DNA of 64,000 nt, taken from the NCBI RefSeq assembly GCF_030406665.1, contig NZ_CP129121.1, forward strand, positions 3,499,218 through 3,563,217. The letters are read 5' to 3'. The notes below the pieces were generated by a model that was given only the letters and a program-made list of their open reading frames with translations, did not search any database and was not told the DNA's origin. This stretch comes from Halomonas halophila. Its GTDB lineage: Bacteria; Pseudomonadota; Gammaproteobacteria; Pseudomonadales; Halomonadaceae. This document shows, piece by piece, positions 1-9,198 of this stretch (the first letter of the stretch is position 1; every line of letters begins with the position of its first letter). A program made the translations under genes and the position numbers.

Positions 1-210
1 ACCAATACCTGCCACTCCAAATACAGTAAAGAGAAAACGTATCTCGTCAGATAAACTCGACATCGCCAGTGCAAATGCGATGAGCACACAGCCTCCGAAA
101 AGCTGTGCGTATCGCTCGACGGGCTTCGCCTTAAAAGCACATATCAGTTGCATTGCGTTGCTTTCCTTAGCCATTTTCAGCGTCAACAGTTCATGGATGA
201 CATCGACCAC
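1..210 (-). CDS. Membrane protein of unknown function, N-terminal part (runs off the window)
   Basis: An open frame reads leftward and leaves the window at base 1, so only about 70 residues are seen. I chose the GTG at 210 because an AAGG lies about 12 nt upstream and the added residues form a plausible amphipathic helix (VDVIHELLTLK); an ATG at 174 is the alternative. Residues about 28-40 and 48-58 are hydrophobic and look like the first two membrane segments. It follows the second immunity-type gene by about 48 bp in the same direction, so it probably belongs to the T6SS effector-immunity cluster. I do not recognise the family. Confidence 0.5.
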   Translation of the reverse strand, partial: MVDVIHELLTLKMAKESNAMQLICAFKAKPVERYAQLFGGCVLIAFALAMSSLSDEIRFLFTVFGVAGIG

Positions 211-257
211 ATCGCGTCGAAACCTTCAAGCGAAGCTAGTACCTACTTGCTGTGCCA

Positions 258-1313
258 TCACAGATAGAGCGCATTGATCTTGCCCTGCTGGGCCTCGACG
301 TAGCGGTCATAGGTGGCGTCGTCCATGTCGCGCCAGAAGCGCGGGTCGCGGACGGTGTGGTGGTCATGCTCGCGGGTGGTGGGGTCCGCCGGCCGGTCCT
401 GTTCCAGCATGGGGAAGTCCGGCAGCGGCTGGGATACGTCCATATAGCGCTGAAGCATGTCCCAGGTGGCACGCTGCTCGAGGTGGCTCTGGGTGGCACC
501 GAACATCCCCACCAGGCGCACCTGAATCTCGTCGAGATGGTGCACCAGACTCAGCGAGTACTGAGGCGAGCCCTGCGGGTCCGGGGTGCTCAGCAGGTGG
601 CAATCGAACTCGTAAAAGGGCCGCACATCCGCGACCTGCCAGGCAGTGCGCTTTTTGCTGGGATCAGTGAAGACGGTCACCTCACCGGTGCGGCGATTCA
701 GTTCCCACATGGGGCCTGGCTGCATGCCGGCGGCGAAGTTGGGGGCAAGGCGCTGAACTAGCGAAGCCCCCCCCCAAAGCACAAGGAAAACAAGTAAAAA
801 GATGAGAATAATCAACCAGCCAGAATAATCTAATAAATTAGATATATAGCTTCCATATCTTGCATTATTAGCTGACATTACTGCCATTGCCAGCACAGTT
901 ATAACGACTATGGGAGTAATAAAAAAAAGTCCCACTACTCCACAGGCTCGAGCCATGCCAAAGATAAAGGCCCGCTTGGTATGGCTTGTAAAGCGAATGC
1001 ACTCCTCGTCCCAGCGCAGCGGCTGATCGACCCGATATTCAGGATCCTTGAGTTTGGCTACGGTCGGATCGGCCTCGTATTGACGCAGCTTTTGCGGGCT
1101 ATTGTGCTGCCATTCGTGCATCGGACTGATATCGATGCTGGGGTTGCGATGCGCTAGGCGCTCGCCGCCAGCAGCGAAGGCGCGAAACTTGCGCGAGTGC
1201 CGGCCTTCGCCGGCGGGGCGCCGCCGAAGCCGATCCGGGGTATAGGCGTCCTCGGCATAGGCGCTTCGCGGTACCGTCGTCGCTTCCCTCGGCCCCTCAC
1301 AGGTAAAGTGCAT
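258..1313 (-). CDS. T6SS immunity-type membrane protein, second tandem copy (DUF6708-like)
   Basis: About 351 aa. It is a tandem paralogue of the gene at 1297-2319: the first 110 and last 150 residues are nearly identical, while the central membrane region (about residues 118-190) has the same length but a different sequence. Two hydrophobic stretches bracket an ARYG motif, followed by QPGPMWELNRRTG and a soluble C-terminal domain, an arrangement I associate with DUF6708 proteins found beside membrane-active T6SS effectors. The start is uncertain because the duplication removed the original one; the ATG at 1313 overlaps the end of the upstream copy by 17 nt. The frame stays open further upstream but there it only reads the other copy out of frame. 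Immunity role is inferred from position behind the effector. Confidence 0.7.
   Translation of the reverse strand: MHFTCEGPREATTVPRSAYAEDAYTPDRLRRRPAGEGRHSRKFRAFAAGGERLAHRNPSIDISPMHEWQHNSPQKLRQYEADPTVAKLKDPEYRVDQPLRWDEECIRFTSHTKRAFIFGMARACGVVGLFFITPIVVITVLAMAVMSANNARYGSYISNLLDYSGWLIILIFLLVFLVLWGGASLVQRLAPNFAAGMQPGPMWELNRRTGEVTVFTDPSKKRTAWQVADVRPFYEFDCHLLSTPDPQGSPQYSLSLVHHLDEIQVRLVGMFGATQSHLEQRATWDMLQRYMDVSQPLPDFPMLEQDRPADPTTREHDHHTVRDPRFWRDMDDATYDRYVEAQQGKINALYL
261..1261. repeat. Tandem duplication unit B (partner of 1300-2300)
   Basis: This unit aligns with 1300-2300 at a constant offset of 1039 bp. The ends are close to identical, but about 757-960 (the membrane-spanning part of the encoded protein) is strongly diverged without net length change. 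The duplicated unit is essentially one immunity gene. Confidence 0.85.
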
Positions 1314-2319
1314 TGATCTTGCCCTGCTGGGCCTCGACGTAACGCTCATAGGTGGCGTCGTCCATATCACGCCAGAAGCGCGGGTCGCGGCCGGTTTCCC
1401 TGTCATGCTCGCGGGTGGTGGGGTCGGCCGGCCGGTCCTGTTCCAGCATGGGGAAGTCCGGCAGCGGCTGGGACACGTCCATATAGCGCTGCAGCATGTC
1501 CCAGGTGGCGCGCTGCTCGAGATGGCTCTGGGTGGCGCCGAACATCCCCACCAGGCGCGCCTGGACCTCATCGAGGTGATGCACCAGGCTCAGCGAGTAC
1601 TGGGGCGAGCCCTGCGGGTCCGGGGTGCTCAGCAGGTGGCAGTCGAACTCGTAAAAGGGCCGCACATCCGCGACCCGCCAGGCGGTGCGCTTCTTGCTGG
1701 GATCGGCGAAGACGGTCACCTGGCCGGTGCGGCGATTCAGCTCCCACATGGGCCCGGGCTGCATACCGGCGGCGAAGTTGGGAGCAAGACGCTGTATTAG
1801 TGCCGCAGGACACCAAATAAAGAACGATATTAAAAACACTACCAAAGGCATCTGCCAGTCAAAAAAATCAAAAAAATTGTCTATGAAATCGCCATAACGA
1901 GCTCCATAAGCATCCATGGCAGCCAAAACAACAGAAGTCAGGAAAAAAACTGATACAGTAATCCCCCCCCCGACCAAACCAAATACTCGTGCCATGCCAA
2001 AAATAAAGGCACGCTTCGTATGACTAGTAAAGCGAATACATTCCTCGTCCCAGCGCAATGGCTGATCGACCCGATATTCAGGATCCTTGAATTTGGCTAC
2101 GGTCGGATCGGCCTCGTATTCACGCAGCTTTTGCGGGCTATTGTGATGCCACTCGTGCATCGGGCTGATATCCACGCTGGGATCGCGATGCGCCAGGCGC
2201 TCGCCGCCGGCGGCGAAGGCGCGGAACTTGCGCGAGTGCCGGCACTCGCCGGCGGAGCGCCGCCGAAGCCGATCCGGGGTATAGGCGTCTTCACCATAAA
2301 ACGGGTCCGTCTCAGCCAT
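1297..2319 (-). CDS. T6SS immunity-type membrane protein, first tandem copy (DUF6708-like)
   Basis: 340 aa. The ATG overlaps the 3' end of the effector gene by 8 nt, which points to translational coupling as expected for an effector and its cognate immunity protein. The N-terminal 100 residues are soluble, two membrane segments lie at about residues 108-130 and 150-175, and a soluble domain follows with the motifs QPGPMWELNRRTG, FYEFDCHLLSTPDPQG and a conserved C-terminal WRDMDDATYERYVEAQQG. The architecture fits a membrane-resident neutraliser of a pore-forming toxin, as TsiV2 is for VasX. Family name is from memory of DUF6708 proteins and should be treated as tentative; the coupling and duplication are directly visible. 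Confidence 0.78.
   Translation of the reverse strand: MAETDPFYGEDAYTPDRLRRRSAGECRHSRKFRAFAAGGERLAHRDPSVDISPMHEWHHNSPQKLREYEADPTVAKFKDPEYRVDQPLRWDEECIRFTSHTKRAFIFGMARVFGLVGGGITVSVFFLTSVVLAAMDAYGARYGDFIDNFFDFFDWQMPLVVFLISFFIWCPAALIQRLAPNFAAGMQPGPMWELNRRTGQVTVFADPSKKRTAWRVADVRPFYEFDCHLLSTPDPQGSPQYSLSLVHHLDEVQARLVGMFGATQSHLEQRATWDMLQRYMDVSQPLPDFPMLEQDRPADPTTREHDRETGRDPRFWRDMDDATYERYVEAQQGKINALYL
1300..2300. repeat. Tandem duplication unit A (partner of 261-1261)
   Basis: First unit of the tandem pair with period 1039 bp. The diverged part corresponds to about 1796-1999. The unit nearest the effector is taken as the ancestral one because it keeps a normal start codon overlapping the effector stop. 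Confidence 0.85.
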
Positions 2320-5300
2320 CGTCTGTGTCGTCCTTGTCGTTCGTCTCGTCGGCCCAGTAGGGCTGGTCGTACTCGGTAAAGTCCGGCGTGCTTTGTGCCG
2401 ACGCCGAAATGTCGGCGGGGTCGGTCAGCGGCGCCGGTGCGGGCAGCACCCTCGGCAGGTAGGGCACCTCACTCAGCCTCCACTGCACCCGCACCGCCCA
2501 GCCGTGGCGGATGCGCCTCTCGCTCATGCCGCGGCCGCGGAACTCATCGTCCGGAGTATGCACGTAATACTCCACGCCATGGGCGGTCTCGCGCTGGAAG
2601 AGCGGTTGGCGATCCCCGCCAACGGGCTCCATGTCATGCTCCCACCAACCATATCGAACGTCCTTGTTATAGACCCCGGTATCGACCGCCTGCTGCCGAC
2701 GAAGATGCGCGTGGATCTCCCAGCCGGCCGCGAGACCCGGCAAATTGCTCTCGATGGTGATGCGAGTATTGGCCGTGGGCGATCGCGTCTCCCCGATCAG
2801 ATCAAGACCGGCGGGGCCGTCACCGAGGAGGCGATCGAGGGCCGCGGCTGGCCTCTGTGCCGCTTCGGGCACCAGGCCGATGCCCGGCGGGGTCCGCTCG
2901 ACCAGGGGCTCTACGGAAATGGGCGCAATGCGCTCGATGCGGATGCGGATGCCGGCGAACAGGCTGACCAGGCGGTCGTACGCCTCGGTCGGCTCCTGCA
3001 GCCAGGGGGCACGATGCCCATGGGTGCCGAAGGGCCCCATGCGCAGCCACTCCTCGATCTCGTCGTCCGAGAGCCACATGGCGACCAGCGCCCCGGCGAT
3101 CGACAGCCCGAGGGCGATCCAGCCCACCGGCCCCAGGCCCAGCCACAGCGCGCTGGTGGTAAGCAGCCCGGACCCCGCCACCACAAAGGTGCCGGCGGCG
3201 GCCACGCCCAGGGCGACGCCCGCCCCCCAGTTGCCGTTGCGTATGCTGGTGACGGCATCCCAAGCGAACAGCGCGGCAGTCAATATCCCTGCCGCAGTGC
3301 CGCCGATGGTGATTAAGGTCACATAGGCCGGCAGACGTGCCGCAAGACTGGGGAATACCTTCCCGATAGTTACCCCCCAAGGAGCTTTGCGGCTGATGGC
3401 CTTGGCGCGAAGCCAGGTCAACTGCTGATGACGCTCGCCGAAAAATTCCACAGCCTTGGTAGAAGCTACAAACAAATCGAGCACAGCACTTCCGATGCCT
3501 GCCCGCTGTCTCGTAGATTTGTCGTTTCCCCTCCGTGAAACCTCCTGCCTGAGGTTTAAGAACTCGATCACGGCGATGATATAGGGCAGGCGCACCGCAT
3601 CGGCGCTGCGCGACAGGCTATATTGGCGGCGGGCGCGTCGGCTGATCGCCGCGGCCCTGGAGTCCTCATCAACCACCAGCACCTCGAGGGCCTGATCGCC
3701 CGCGGCCTGTGTCAGGTTGTTGGCGACCTCTTGGGTCAGCTTCCGCCCCGTGGCATCGCGAACGGCGCTCCTCACCCGGTCCGAGGCGCGGCTCAAGTCA
3801 CTCTGCAAGCGCTGGCGGTCCGCCGGCGTCAGGCCATTGACCAGGCCGTCTTGCGCGTCGGCCACGCCGAGAATGACCTTGCCGATCGCCTGGCTGGGCG
3901 GCATGCTCTGCATCCCGCTCAGCAGGTCCGGCATACCGGCCCGCGCGAGCCGTGCCACCGAAGGAAAGATCGTGGCAACGGTTATCTCCGAACCGGCGTC
4001 CTTCAGCATCAGCATGGCGTGCTCGGCCATCTTGCCAAGGACATGATCGATCGCCCCCGTCCAGCGCTTCAGCTCCGGCACCAGGGACAGCCCTCCGCCT
4101 TCGACCAGACCGGCGAGCAACGCCGTATCCAGCAGCTGAATATCCTCCTCTCCCGGCGGGTCCATCTGACTCTGGGCCGCCAGCGCACCGAGGCGAACGC
4201 GCCCATCGCCGTGATTGATCTCTTCCTCGGGCAGCACGAGCGGGCCATCCAGCGGCGAGTCCTCATGGCTCGGGAACAGCATGCGATGCAGGGCATAGCC
4301 GCTGCCGTCCTCGATCACGCTGATGAGATAGCGCTGCGTACGACTGAACTCCACAGGCGGTTCGTCATGCAGGCCATCGGCATGCGCCGACGTTTCACGC
4401 AGCCCCTGGAGCAGGTCGGCTGCCAAGGCATAGGCCCCCAGGTAGTCATGGCCCTCCAGGCTCAACAGGTCGGCCAGTACCGACTGGCCTTCCAGGCTGA
4501 TCAGGTGCCCATAGAGCGCCGTCTGATAGGCGTCGAACTGCTGGCGGGCGAGCTCTCGCTGAGCATCGCGCAGGATGCGGCTGAGCTCGCCGGTATCGCT
4601 CAGATCGGCCTCGTCGGCGAAGCGACGCAGCTCGTTTTCCTTTCCCTCGGCATCGTGGCGGCGCAGGATCGTGCGATTGACCAGGGCGGCGCATTCGTAG
4701 AACTCGTCTTCCGCGGCCAGCGTGGGCAGCTGCTGCAGATAGGCCAGGCCGGCCTGGCAGCCATTCGAGGCATGACGCATGGCGAACAGCGTATCCTCGA
4801 TGACCAGGCCCGGAATATGGCGCGCACAGGCATCGGCCAGGCAGCTCTCGGCCTCACCAAGGCTCTGCTGCCAGATGTTGTCGGCCGACTCCTCCTCATC
4901 TTCCTCACTTTCTTCGGACGATGTCATCCGCTCCGACAGCACCTGAAGACGGGCGACGGCCTGGAGATAGGTCGGCGAGCGCGACTCTCCCGCATCCCTG
5001 CCACTGCGCTGCCCCGCCTCGGCGGCTTCGCGCGCCTTGATCCCTCCGGCATCGAAGGCTTCCAGCTCCTTGACGAGGGTTGCATGAAGCTCGCCCAGCG
5101 CGCTGCCGGACAGGTCCTGAGTCACCCGCTGCGGTTCGGCAAGCTGGAGTTCGATCAGGGGATCGCGCAGGCGCTGAGGCGAGTCTTCATCGAGGTAGTA
5201 AACGTATCCCTGAGTCGCATTCGTACCGCGACCGTTGAGGTTGATCGTGTTACCTCGACGCCCTTGCTCCAAAGGATTGGCTTCAAGGAAACCGAGCCGC

Positions 5301-5947
5301 GCGGCCGACCACTGCACCTCGGAGTAGGCGATCTTCAGCTCGCTATCGACATAGCGATCATCTTGTTTCCAAGGCAGCCAGATTTCCTCGAGCATGACAC
5401 CGGCCGCGGGGCGACGGTCATCGCGATAACTCCCTTGTTCATCGCGATGGGCGGCGAGATCGACGTCACGGAATTCCAGGCGCCCCGACGCCTGATTGGC
5501 CGTCACCTCGATCTCGCGCCAGAGGGAGTCCCGGTAAAAGAGATACAGGTAGCCGGCACGCAGCGGCAGCGCTGTTCGCTCGCGTGAATCGAGCGACTCC
5601 CACAGCGCCATCGGCAGAACGGGCTGGATGACGTTGTGCTGGAGACGCCTCTGCCGCGTCGTCTTGTACAGCCACTCGAAGAGTGGCAGGCGAATCGGCT
5701 CACCGTTTTCGCTGGCTATCTGCAGCTGAGCATCGACACGCGCATGTCCCTGCCAGTCCCACTGGTGCAGGACGCTGACAGGCTCCTGAAGCGGTTCTGT
5801 GTCGGCGCTGCCGAAGGCTTCGAGAGGCTCGCCATCGAACTGATCCACGATCACGATCTCGTGACCATCCGGGTGTTCCTTCCCCATCACCTGAATGAAC
5901 AGCTTTTCTACCTCGCAGGCAGTATTGCCAAGCGTGCCATTGCTCAT
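2312..5947 (-). CDS. Large T6SS membrane-targeting effector, VasX/BTH_I2691-like
   Basis: 1211 aa, encoded directly after the DUF4123 adaptor and before two membrane immunity proteins. I chose the ATG at 5947 because it overlaps the adaptor stop as ATGA and has AAGG seven nt upstream; a GTG two codons earlier is too close to that site. The N-terminal third carries the RAGYLYLFYRDSLWREIEV-type segment (about residue 140) seen in VasX-family N-terminal regions. A very acidic patch (SSEESEEDEEES) lies near residue 365, long helical regions follow, and a cluster of glycine-rich hydrophobic helices spans about residues 875-960. A soluble tail of about 240 residues ends in an acidic stretch. This layout suggests a colicin-like pore former that acts on the target-cell inner membrane. 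No enzymatic motif was recognised. Toxicity is inferred. Confidence 0.75.
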   Translation of the reverse strand: MSNGTLGNTACEVEKLFIQVMGKEHPDGHEIVIVDQFDGEPLEAFGSADTEPLQEPVSVLHQWDWQGHARVDAQLQIASENGEPIRLPLFEWLYKTTRQRRLQHNVIQPVLPMALWESLDSRERTALPLRAGYLYLFYRDSLWREIEVTANQASGRLEFRDVDLAAHRDEQGSYRDDRRPAAGVMLEEIWLPWKQDDRYVDSELKIAYSEVQWSAARLGFLEANPLEQGRRGNTINLNGRGTNATQGYVYYLDEDSPQRLRDPLIELQLAEPQRVTQDLSGSALGELHATLVKELEAFDAGGIKAREAAEAGQRSGRDAGESRSPTYLQAVARLQVLSERMTSSEESEEDEEESADNIWQQSLGEAESCLADACARHIPGLVIEDTLFAMRHASNGCQAGLAYLQQLPTLAAEDEFYECAALVNRTILRRHDAEGKENELRRFADEADLSDTGELSRILRDAQRELARQQFDAYQTALYGHLISLEGQSVLADLLSLEGHDYLGAYALAADLLQGLRETSAHADGLHDEPPVEFSRTQRYLISVIEDGSGYALHRMLFPSHEDSPLDGPLVLPEEEINHGDGRVRLGALAAQSQMDPPGEEDIQLLDTALLAGLVEGGGLSLVPELKRWTGAIDHVLGKMAEHAMLMLKDAGSEITVATIFPSVARLARAGMPDLLSGMQSMPPSQAIGKVILGVADAQDGLVNGLTPADRQRLQSDLSRASDRVRSAVRDATGRKLTQEVANNLTQAAGDQALEVLVVDEDSRAAAISRRARRQYSLSRSADAVRLPYIIAVIEFLNLRQEVSRRGNDKSTRQRAGIGSAVLDLFVASTKAVEFFGERHQQLTWLRAKAISRKAPWGVTIGKVFPSLAARLPAYVTLITIGGTAAGILTAALFAWDAVTSIRNGNWGAGVALGVAAAGTFVVAGSGLLTTSALWLGLGPVGWIALGLSIAGALVAMWLSDDEIEEWLRMGPFGTHGHRAPWLQEPTEAYDRLVSLFAGIRIRIERIAPISVEPLVERTPPGIGLVPEAAQRPAAALDRLLGDGPAGLDLIGETRSPTANTRITIESNLPGLAAGWEIHAHLRRQQAVDTGVYNKDVRYGWWEHDMEPVGGDRQPLFQRETAHGVEYYVHTPDDEFRGRGMSERRIRHGWAVRVQWRLSEVPYLPRVLPAPAPLTDPADISASAQSTPDFTEYDQPYWADETNDKDDTDDG

Positions 5948-6822
5948 GCCCACACCTTCCCTGTGTTCGTTTCATGCGCTGCGTGATCGATGTGGTGGCG
6001 AAGCGCCTCGAGCCGCTCTTCCGCCGGGAGAGTCTCCATGTTCTCGGGCAAGCCTTCGCGATGGTGAACGAAGCGCAGCGCCAGATAACTCCGCCACTCT
6101 GTCAGGGGAATCGATAGCCGACCGGCTTCCTCGAGCACTGAGATGAAACACGCGGCGTGTTGCGCCGACCCGGGATCGAGTCCTGCCTTGGCCTCCAGCT
6201 CCGCCCACATCGGGTAATCGGCCACGAACTCCTCCAGGGCGGACTCTTCCTCACGCGTCAGCGTGATCATCTCCTGGGCGATAGAATCCACAGCATCACT
6301 CTCTTCGGCTGCTTGCTTGACGGCATGCCAGGCGGCACCCGACTCGGCTCGCTGCGCGAAGGTACCGCCGTACCAGTAGACCCCAGCCAGGGGCCCAAGC
6401 CAGCGCGCCGAAGGAGAATCGGCGCTCATCAGAACGGCCATGATCCAGGGGTCATAGAATCTCAGGAGCGCTCGCCTTCCTCCGTAGAACATCACTTCCA
6501 ACAGTTTCTGCAGATGCGCCATGACGGCTTGTTTCGGCGCACTGCTGACCGCCATCACCCCTCGCAGTGGCGGCTCGCCCTGACCATCGACGAAGGCCTG
6601 CCAGAGTGGACTCGACGGCGAGACGCGAACCGCCAGCGGACTCTTCTCGGACCACTCGGCATAGCGGGTGCCGTGAAAGAGGTAGTCCAGATCGGGAGAG
6701 GCCTCGAGTTCATAGATCCGCCGCAGGGTTCGCGCTTCTTGCTCGATCACTATCCAGGTATCCCGCTCCTTATCTTCAAGCAGCAGGCTCTCAAGGCTAT
6801 CGGCACGATCTCGCTGACTCAT
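5944..6822 (-). CDS. DUF4123 T6SS effector adaptor (Tap-1/TEC family)
   Basis: 292 aa. The start ATG at 6822 overlaps the vgrG stop as ATGA; an in-frame start ten codons earlier lies inside vgrG and is less likely. The DUF4123 domain fills about residues 20-150 and shows the family motif LLRFYDPWIMAVL near residue 125. DUF4123 proteins bind a specific effector and load it onto the VgrG tip, so the flanking vgrG and effector genes are its expected partners. The C-terminal half is helical and variable, as usual for this family. The gene overlaps both neighbours by 4 nt, so vgrG, adaptor and effector are translationally coupled. Confidence 0.88.
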   Translation of the reverse strand: MSQRDRADSLESLLLEDKERDTWIVIEQEARTLRRIYELEASPDLDYLFHGTRYAEWSEKSPLAVRVSPSSPLWQAFVDGQGEPPLRGVMAVSSAPKQAVMAHLQKLLEVMFYGGRRALLRFYDPWIMAVLMSADSPSARWLGPLAGVYWYGGTFAQRAESGAAWHAVKQAAEESDAVDSIAQEMITLTREEESALEEFVADYPMWAELEAKAGLDPGSAQHAACFISVLEEAGRLSIPLTEWRSYLALRFVHHREGLPENMETLPAEERLEALRHHIDHAAHETNTGKVWA

Positions 6823-8960
6823 CCGGCCCGCCCTCGCGCCTCGCAGGGGCACGCATCACCCAATGGGCAAGGACCACCGCTGTCCGGCTTCTGGCAAGGC
6901 TCCACCAGCGGTGTGTGAGCTACCATGGCCTGGTCAAGCCGATGGCCAAAGATCGGGCCCAGCGTCACGTCCTGGCTCACCTCCGGCTCAGCATGTCCGG
7001 GCCGTAACGGCGCCTGGGCGCCCTGCCCGGTGCCGCTGCCGGGACTGCCGCCGGCGTTCACCTTGATGCTGGGGCCGACGATGGTGATGCCGCCGCCGTC
7101 GATCTTGAGGAAGCTGCCGCCGGCGGCCAGGGTCAGCTCGCTGCCGGCTTCCAGCACCGCCTTCTGGCCGGCCTTGATGTGCAGCTCGCGGCCGCTCTCG
7201 GTGAGCCAGGCCTGGCCGGCGCTCAGGTGCAGGCTGCCGTCGACGGTCAGGTGCTGGGCGCCGTCGCTCTTCTCGCGCCGCTCGCCGTGCACTGTGTGGT
7301 GATCGTCGCGGTCGATCTCGCCGATGCGGTCGCGTTTGATCCCGAGATCGCTGTCGCGACGGATCTCCTCGGTGCGGTCATTCTCGGTCAGCAGCTCCAG
7401 ATCCTTCTGGGCGTGCCACCAGATCTGTTCCTGGTCGTGCTGGTCCTCGAAGCGCAGCTCGTTGAAGCCCTCGCCCTGGTGGGTCTGGGTTCGCAGCACG
7501 GTGCGCGTCTTGTGTTCCGGCAGCGAATACGGCGGCGTGTTGACCGCGTGGTAGGTGCGCCCGGTGACCAGCGGCTGGTCCGGGTCGCCCTCGAGGAAGG
7601 AGACGATCACCTCGTGGCCGATGCGCGGGATCGCCATCATGCCGTAGCCGCCGCCGGCCCAGCCCTGGCTAACGCGCAGCCAGGCGCTGGCGGTTTCATT
7701 GGGCTCGGCGTAGCGGTCCCAGGGGAACTGGCAACGCACCCGGCCATGTTCGTCGCAGTGGATCTCCTCGCCCTCCGGGCCGACCACGAAGGCCACCTGG
7801 GGGCCATCGACCCGCGGCTTGGGCCGGGGTTCGGGGCGCCAGGCGGCATCGTCCGGGGTCAGGCTCAGGGTGTTGTAGTAGCGGGTCATGGCTTCCGAGC
7901 CTGTCTTCCCACCTTGGCCCCGCAGGCCTTGCGCCTGAGCGGCATCTTCCTCTAATGCCTGGGGCTGATCGCCCTGGTGCACCACCTTGATGACCTGCCA
8001 GCCGCGGTTGAACTCGCCGACGTCGTGGTCGGCCAGGGTGAAGCGCGCGCCCGGGGTGAGCTCCGGCAGATCGCTCTCGCCGTCGAGGGTCAGGGCATCG
8101 TGGCGCAGGTGCTCGAGCCGGTGGCGGGTGAAGGCCCGGCCCGAGGCATCGGCCTTGTAGCGGCCCGGGTAGTCGTAGTGCTCGTAGTCCTCCCGCTGGC
8201 TGTGCTGTTCCAGCCGCTGGCCCTGTTGGTCGTGCAGCTGCGCATAGGCCGGCTGCTTGAACGAGTAGTCCTTGAGCTGGGCCCGGGCCGGGCGCACCCG
8301 GGCGGTCTGGGTCAGCCGCCGCAGATGGCGCTGGGGCGGCGTGCCGCCGGCGCGATGGTGATAGCTGCGCTCGCCGAGGCCGGTGAGCACCTGCGGATCG
8401 TCGGCGAACACCAGTCGGTGGGCGCCGAGGTCGGCATCCTCAAATTCATGGAAATAGAACAGCCCTTCCTCGGCGGCCAGGCGCTCGAGGAATTCGAGGT
8501 CGGTCTCGCGGTACTGCACGCAGTACTCGCGCTTGGCCGGCTCGCGGGTCACCGCGAAGGCCACGTCGGTCAGGCCGCGCTCCTCGCACAGGGTATTGAG
8601 GATGGTCAGAGGCGAGACGCGCTGGAAGATGCGCGAGTTCTGGCGCAGCGAGAGCCGCCACAGCGAGGGGCGGATCACCACCTCGTAGAAGCTGCGGCGA
8701 TGGCCGCGGTCGCCGCGGCCGAATTCGGCCACGATGCCGTGGACCCGGCGCTGGGCCACGCCGTCCTGCCATACGGTCAGGCTCGCCGGGCGGTCGAGCA
8801 GCGCCTCCGGCGAGAGGTCGGCGGCCCGGCTGGCGACGCGCACCCGCAGGTAGAAGGGCGCCGAGAGCGCCTCTTCATGGGTGAAGTCGACGACGGCCAG
8901 GTCGGCGTCCTCGGCCCCCGTGAGGCTGAGGGTGAACTGCAGTCCATTGGCCTGGGTCAT
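6819..8960 (-). CDS. vgrG: Type VI secretion tip protein VgrG
   Basis: 713 aa. The start at 8960 is preceded by a strong AGGAGG with six-nt spacing; an in-frame ATG 13 codons earlier lacks this. The N-terminal gp27-like part (about residues 1-370, including SFYEVVIRPSLWRLSLRQNSR region) is followed by the gp5 OB fold (VAFVVGPEGEEIHCDEHGRV, about 400-480) and a beta-helix with repeated charged motifs (RRDSDLGIKRDRIGEIDRDD; DUF2345-like). It ends in a cysteine-containing tail (CPLGDACPC). No extra C-terminal enzymatic domain is seen, so it is a structural spike that carries the downstream effector through the DUF4123 adaptor. Confidence 0.96.
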   Translation of the reverse strand: MTQANGLQFTLSLTGAEDADLAVVDFTHEEALSAPFYLRVRVASRAADLSPEALLDRPASLTVWQDGVAQRRVHGIVAEFGRGDRGHRRSFYEVVIRPSLWRLSLRQNSRIFQRVSPLTILNTLCEERGLTDVAFAVTREPAKREYCVQYRETDLEFLERLAAEEGLFYFHEFEDADLGAHRLVFADDPQVLTGLGERSYHHRAGGTPPQRHLRRLTQTARVRPARAQLKDYSFKQPAYAQLHDQQGQRLEQHSQREDYEHYDYPGRYKADASGRAFTRHRLEHLRHDALTLDGESDLPELTPGARFTLADHDVGEFNRGWQVIKVVHQGDQPQALEEDAAQAQGLRGQGGKTGSEAMTRYYNTLSLTPDDAAWRPEPRPKPRVDGPQVAFVVGPEGEEIHCDEHGRVRCQFPWDRYAEPNETASAWLRVSQGWAGGGYGMMAIPRIGHEVIVSFLEGDPDQPLVTGRTYHAVNTPPYSLPEHKTRTVLRTQTHQGEGFNELRFEDQHDQEQIWWHAQKDLELLTENDRTEEIRRDSDLGIKRDRIGEIDRDDHHTVHGERREKSDGAQHLTVDGSLHLSAGQAWLTESGRELHIKAGQKAVLEAGSELTLAAGGSFLKIDGGGITIVGPSIKVNAGGSPGSGTGQGAQAPLRPGHAEPEVSQDVTLGPIFGHRLDQAMVAHTPLVEPCQKPDSGGPCPLGDACPCEARGRAG

Positions 8961-9198
8961 GGCATCCCTCCTGGAGGCCGTGTCCGTTCCTTGGGTCACC
9001 GGCCGCGAAGGGCCGGCGAAAGGGGTAGATTACGCGAGTGCGACGCCGACACAAGTCGGCGGCGGCATGCCTCAGGGCTCGCCTGACGGACGAGAACGAC
9101 CAGCGCTGAGACATGCCGCCGCCAGGGCCGAGGCCCTGGCGACGAAGACGGTGCCCGCCGGCGCGAGCATGGGCGGGGCACCGCAGGGCGCGAGGCGA

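Noticed and set aside
236..603. Several overlapping frames on both strands in the immunity-gene repeats and other high-GC genes
   Set aside because: They repeat in each duplicated copy and follow the GC codon pattern of the real gene; judged shadows.
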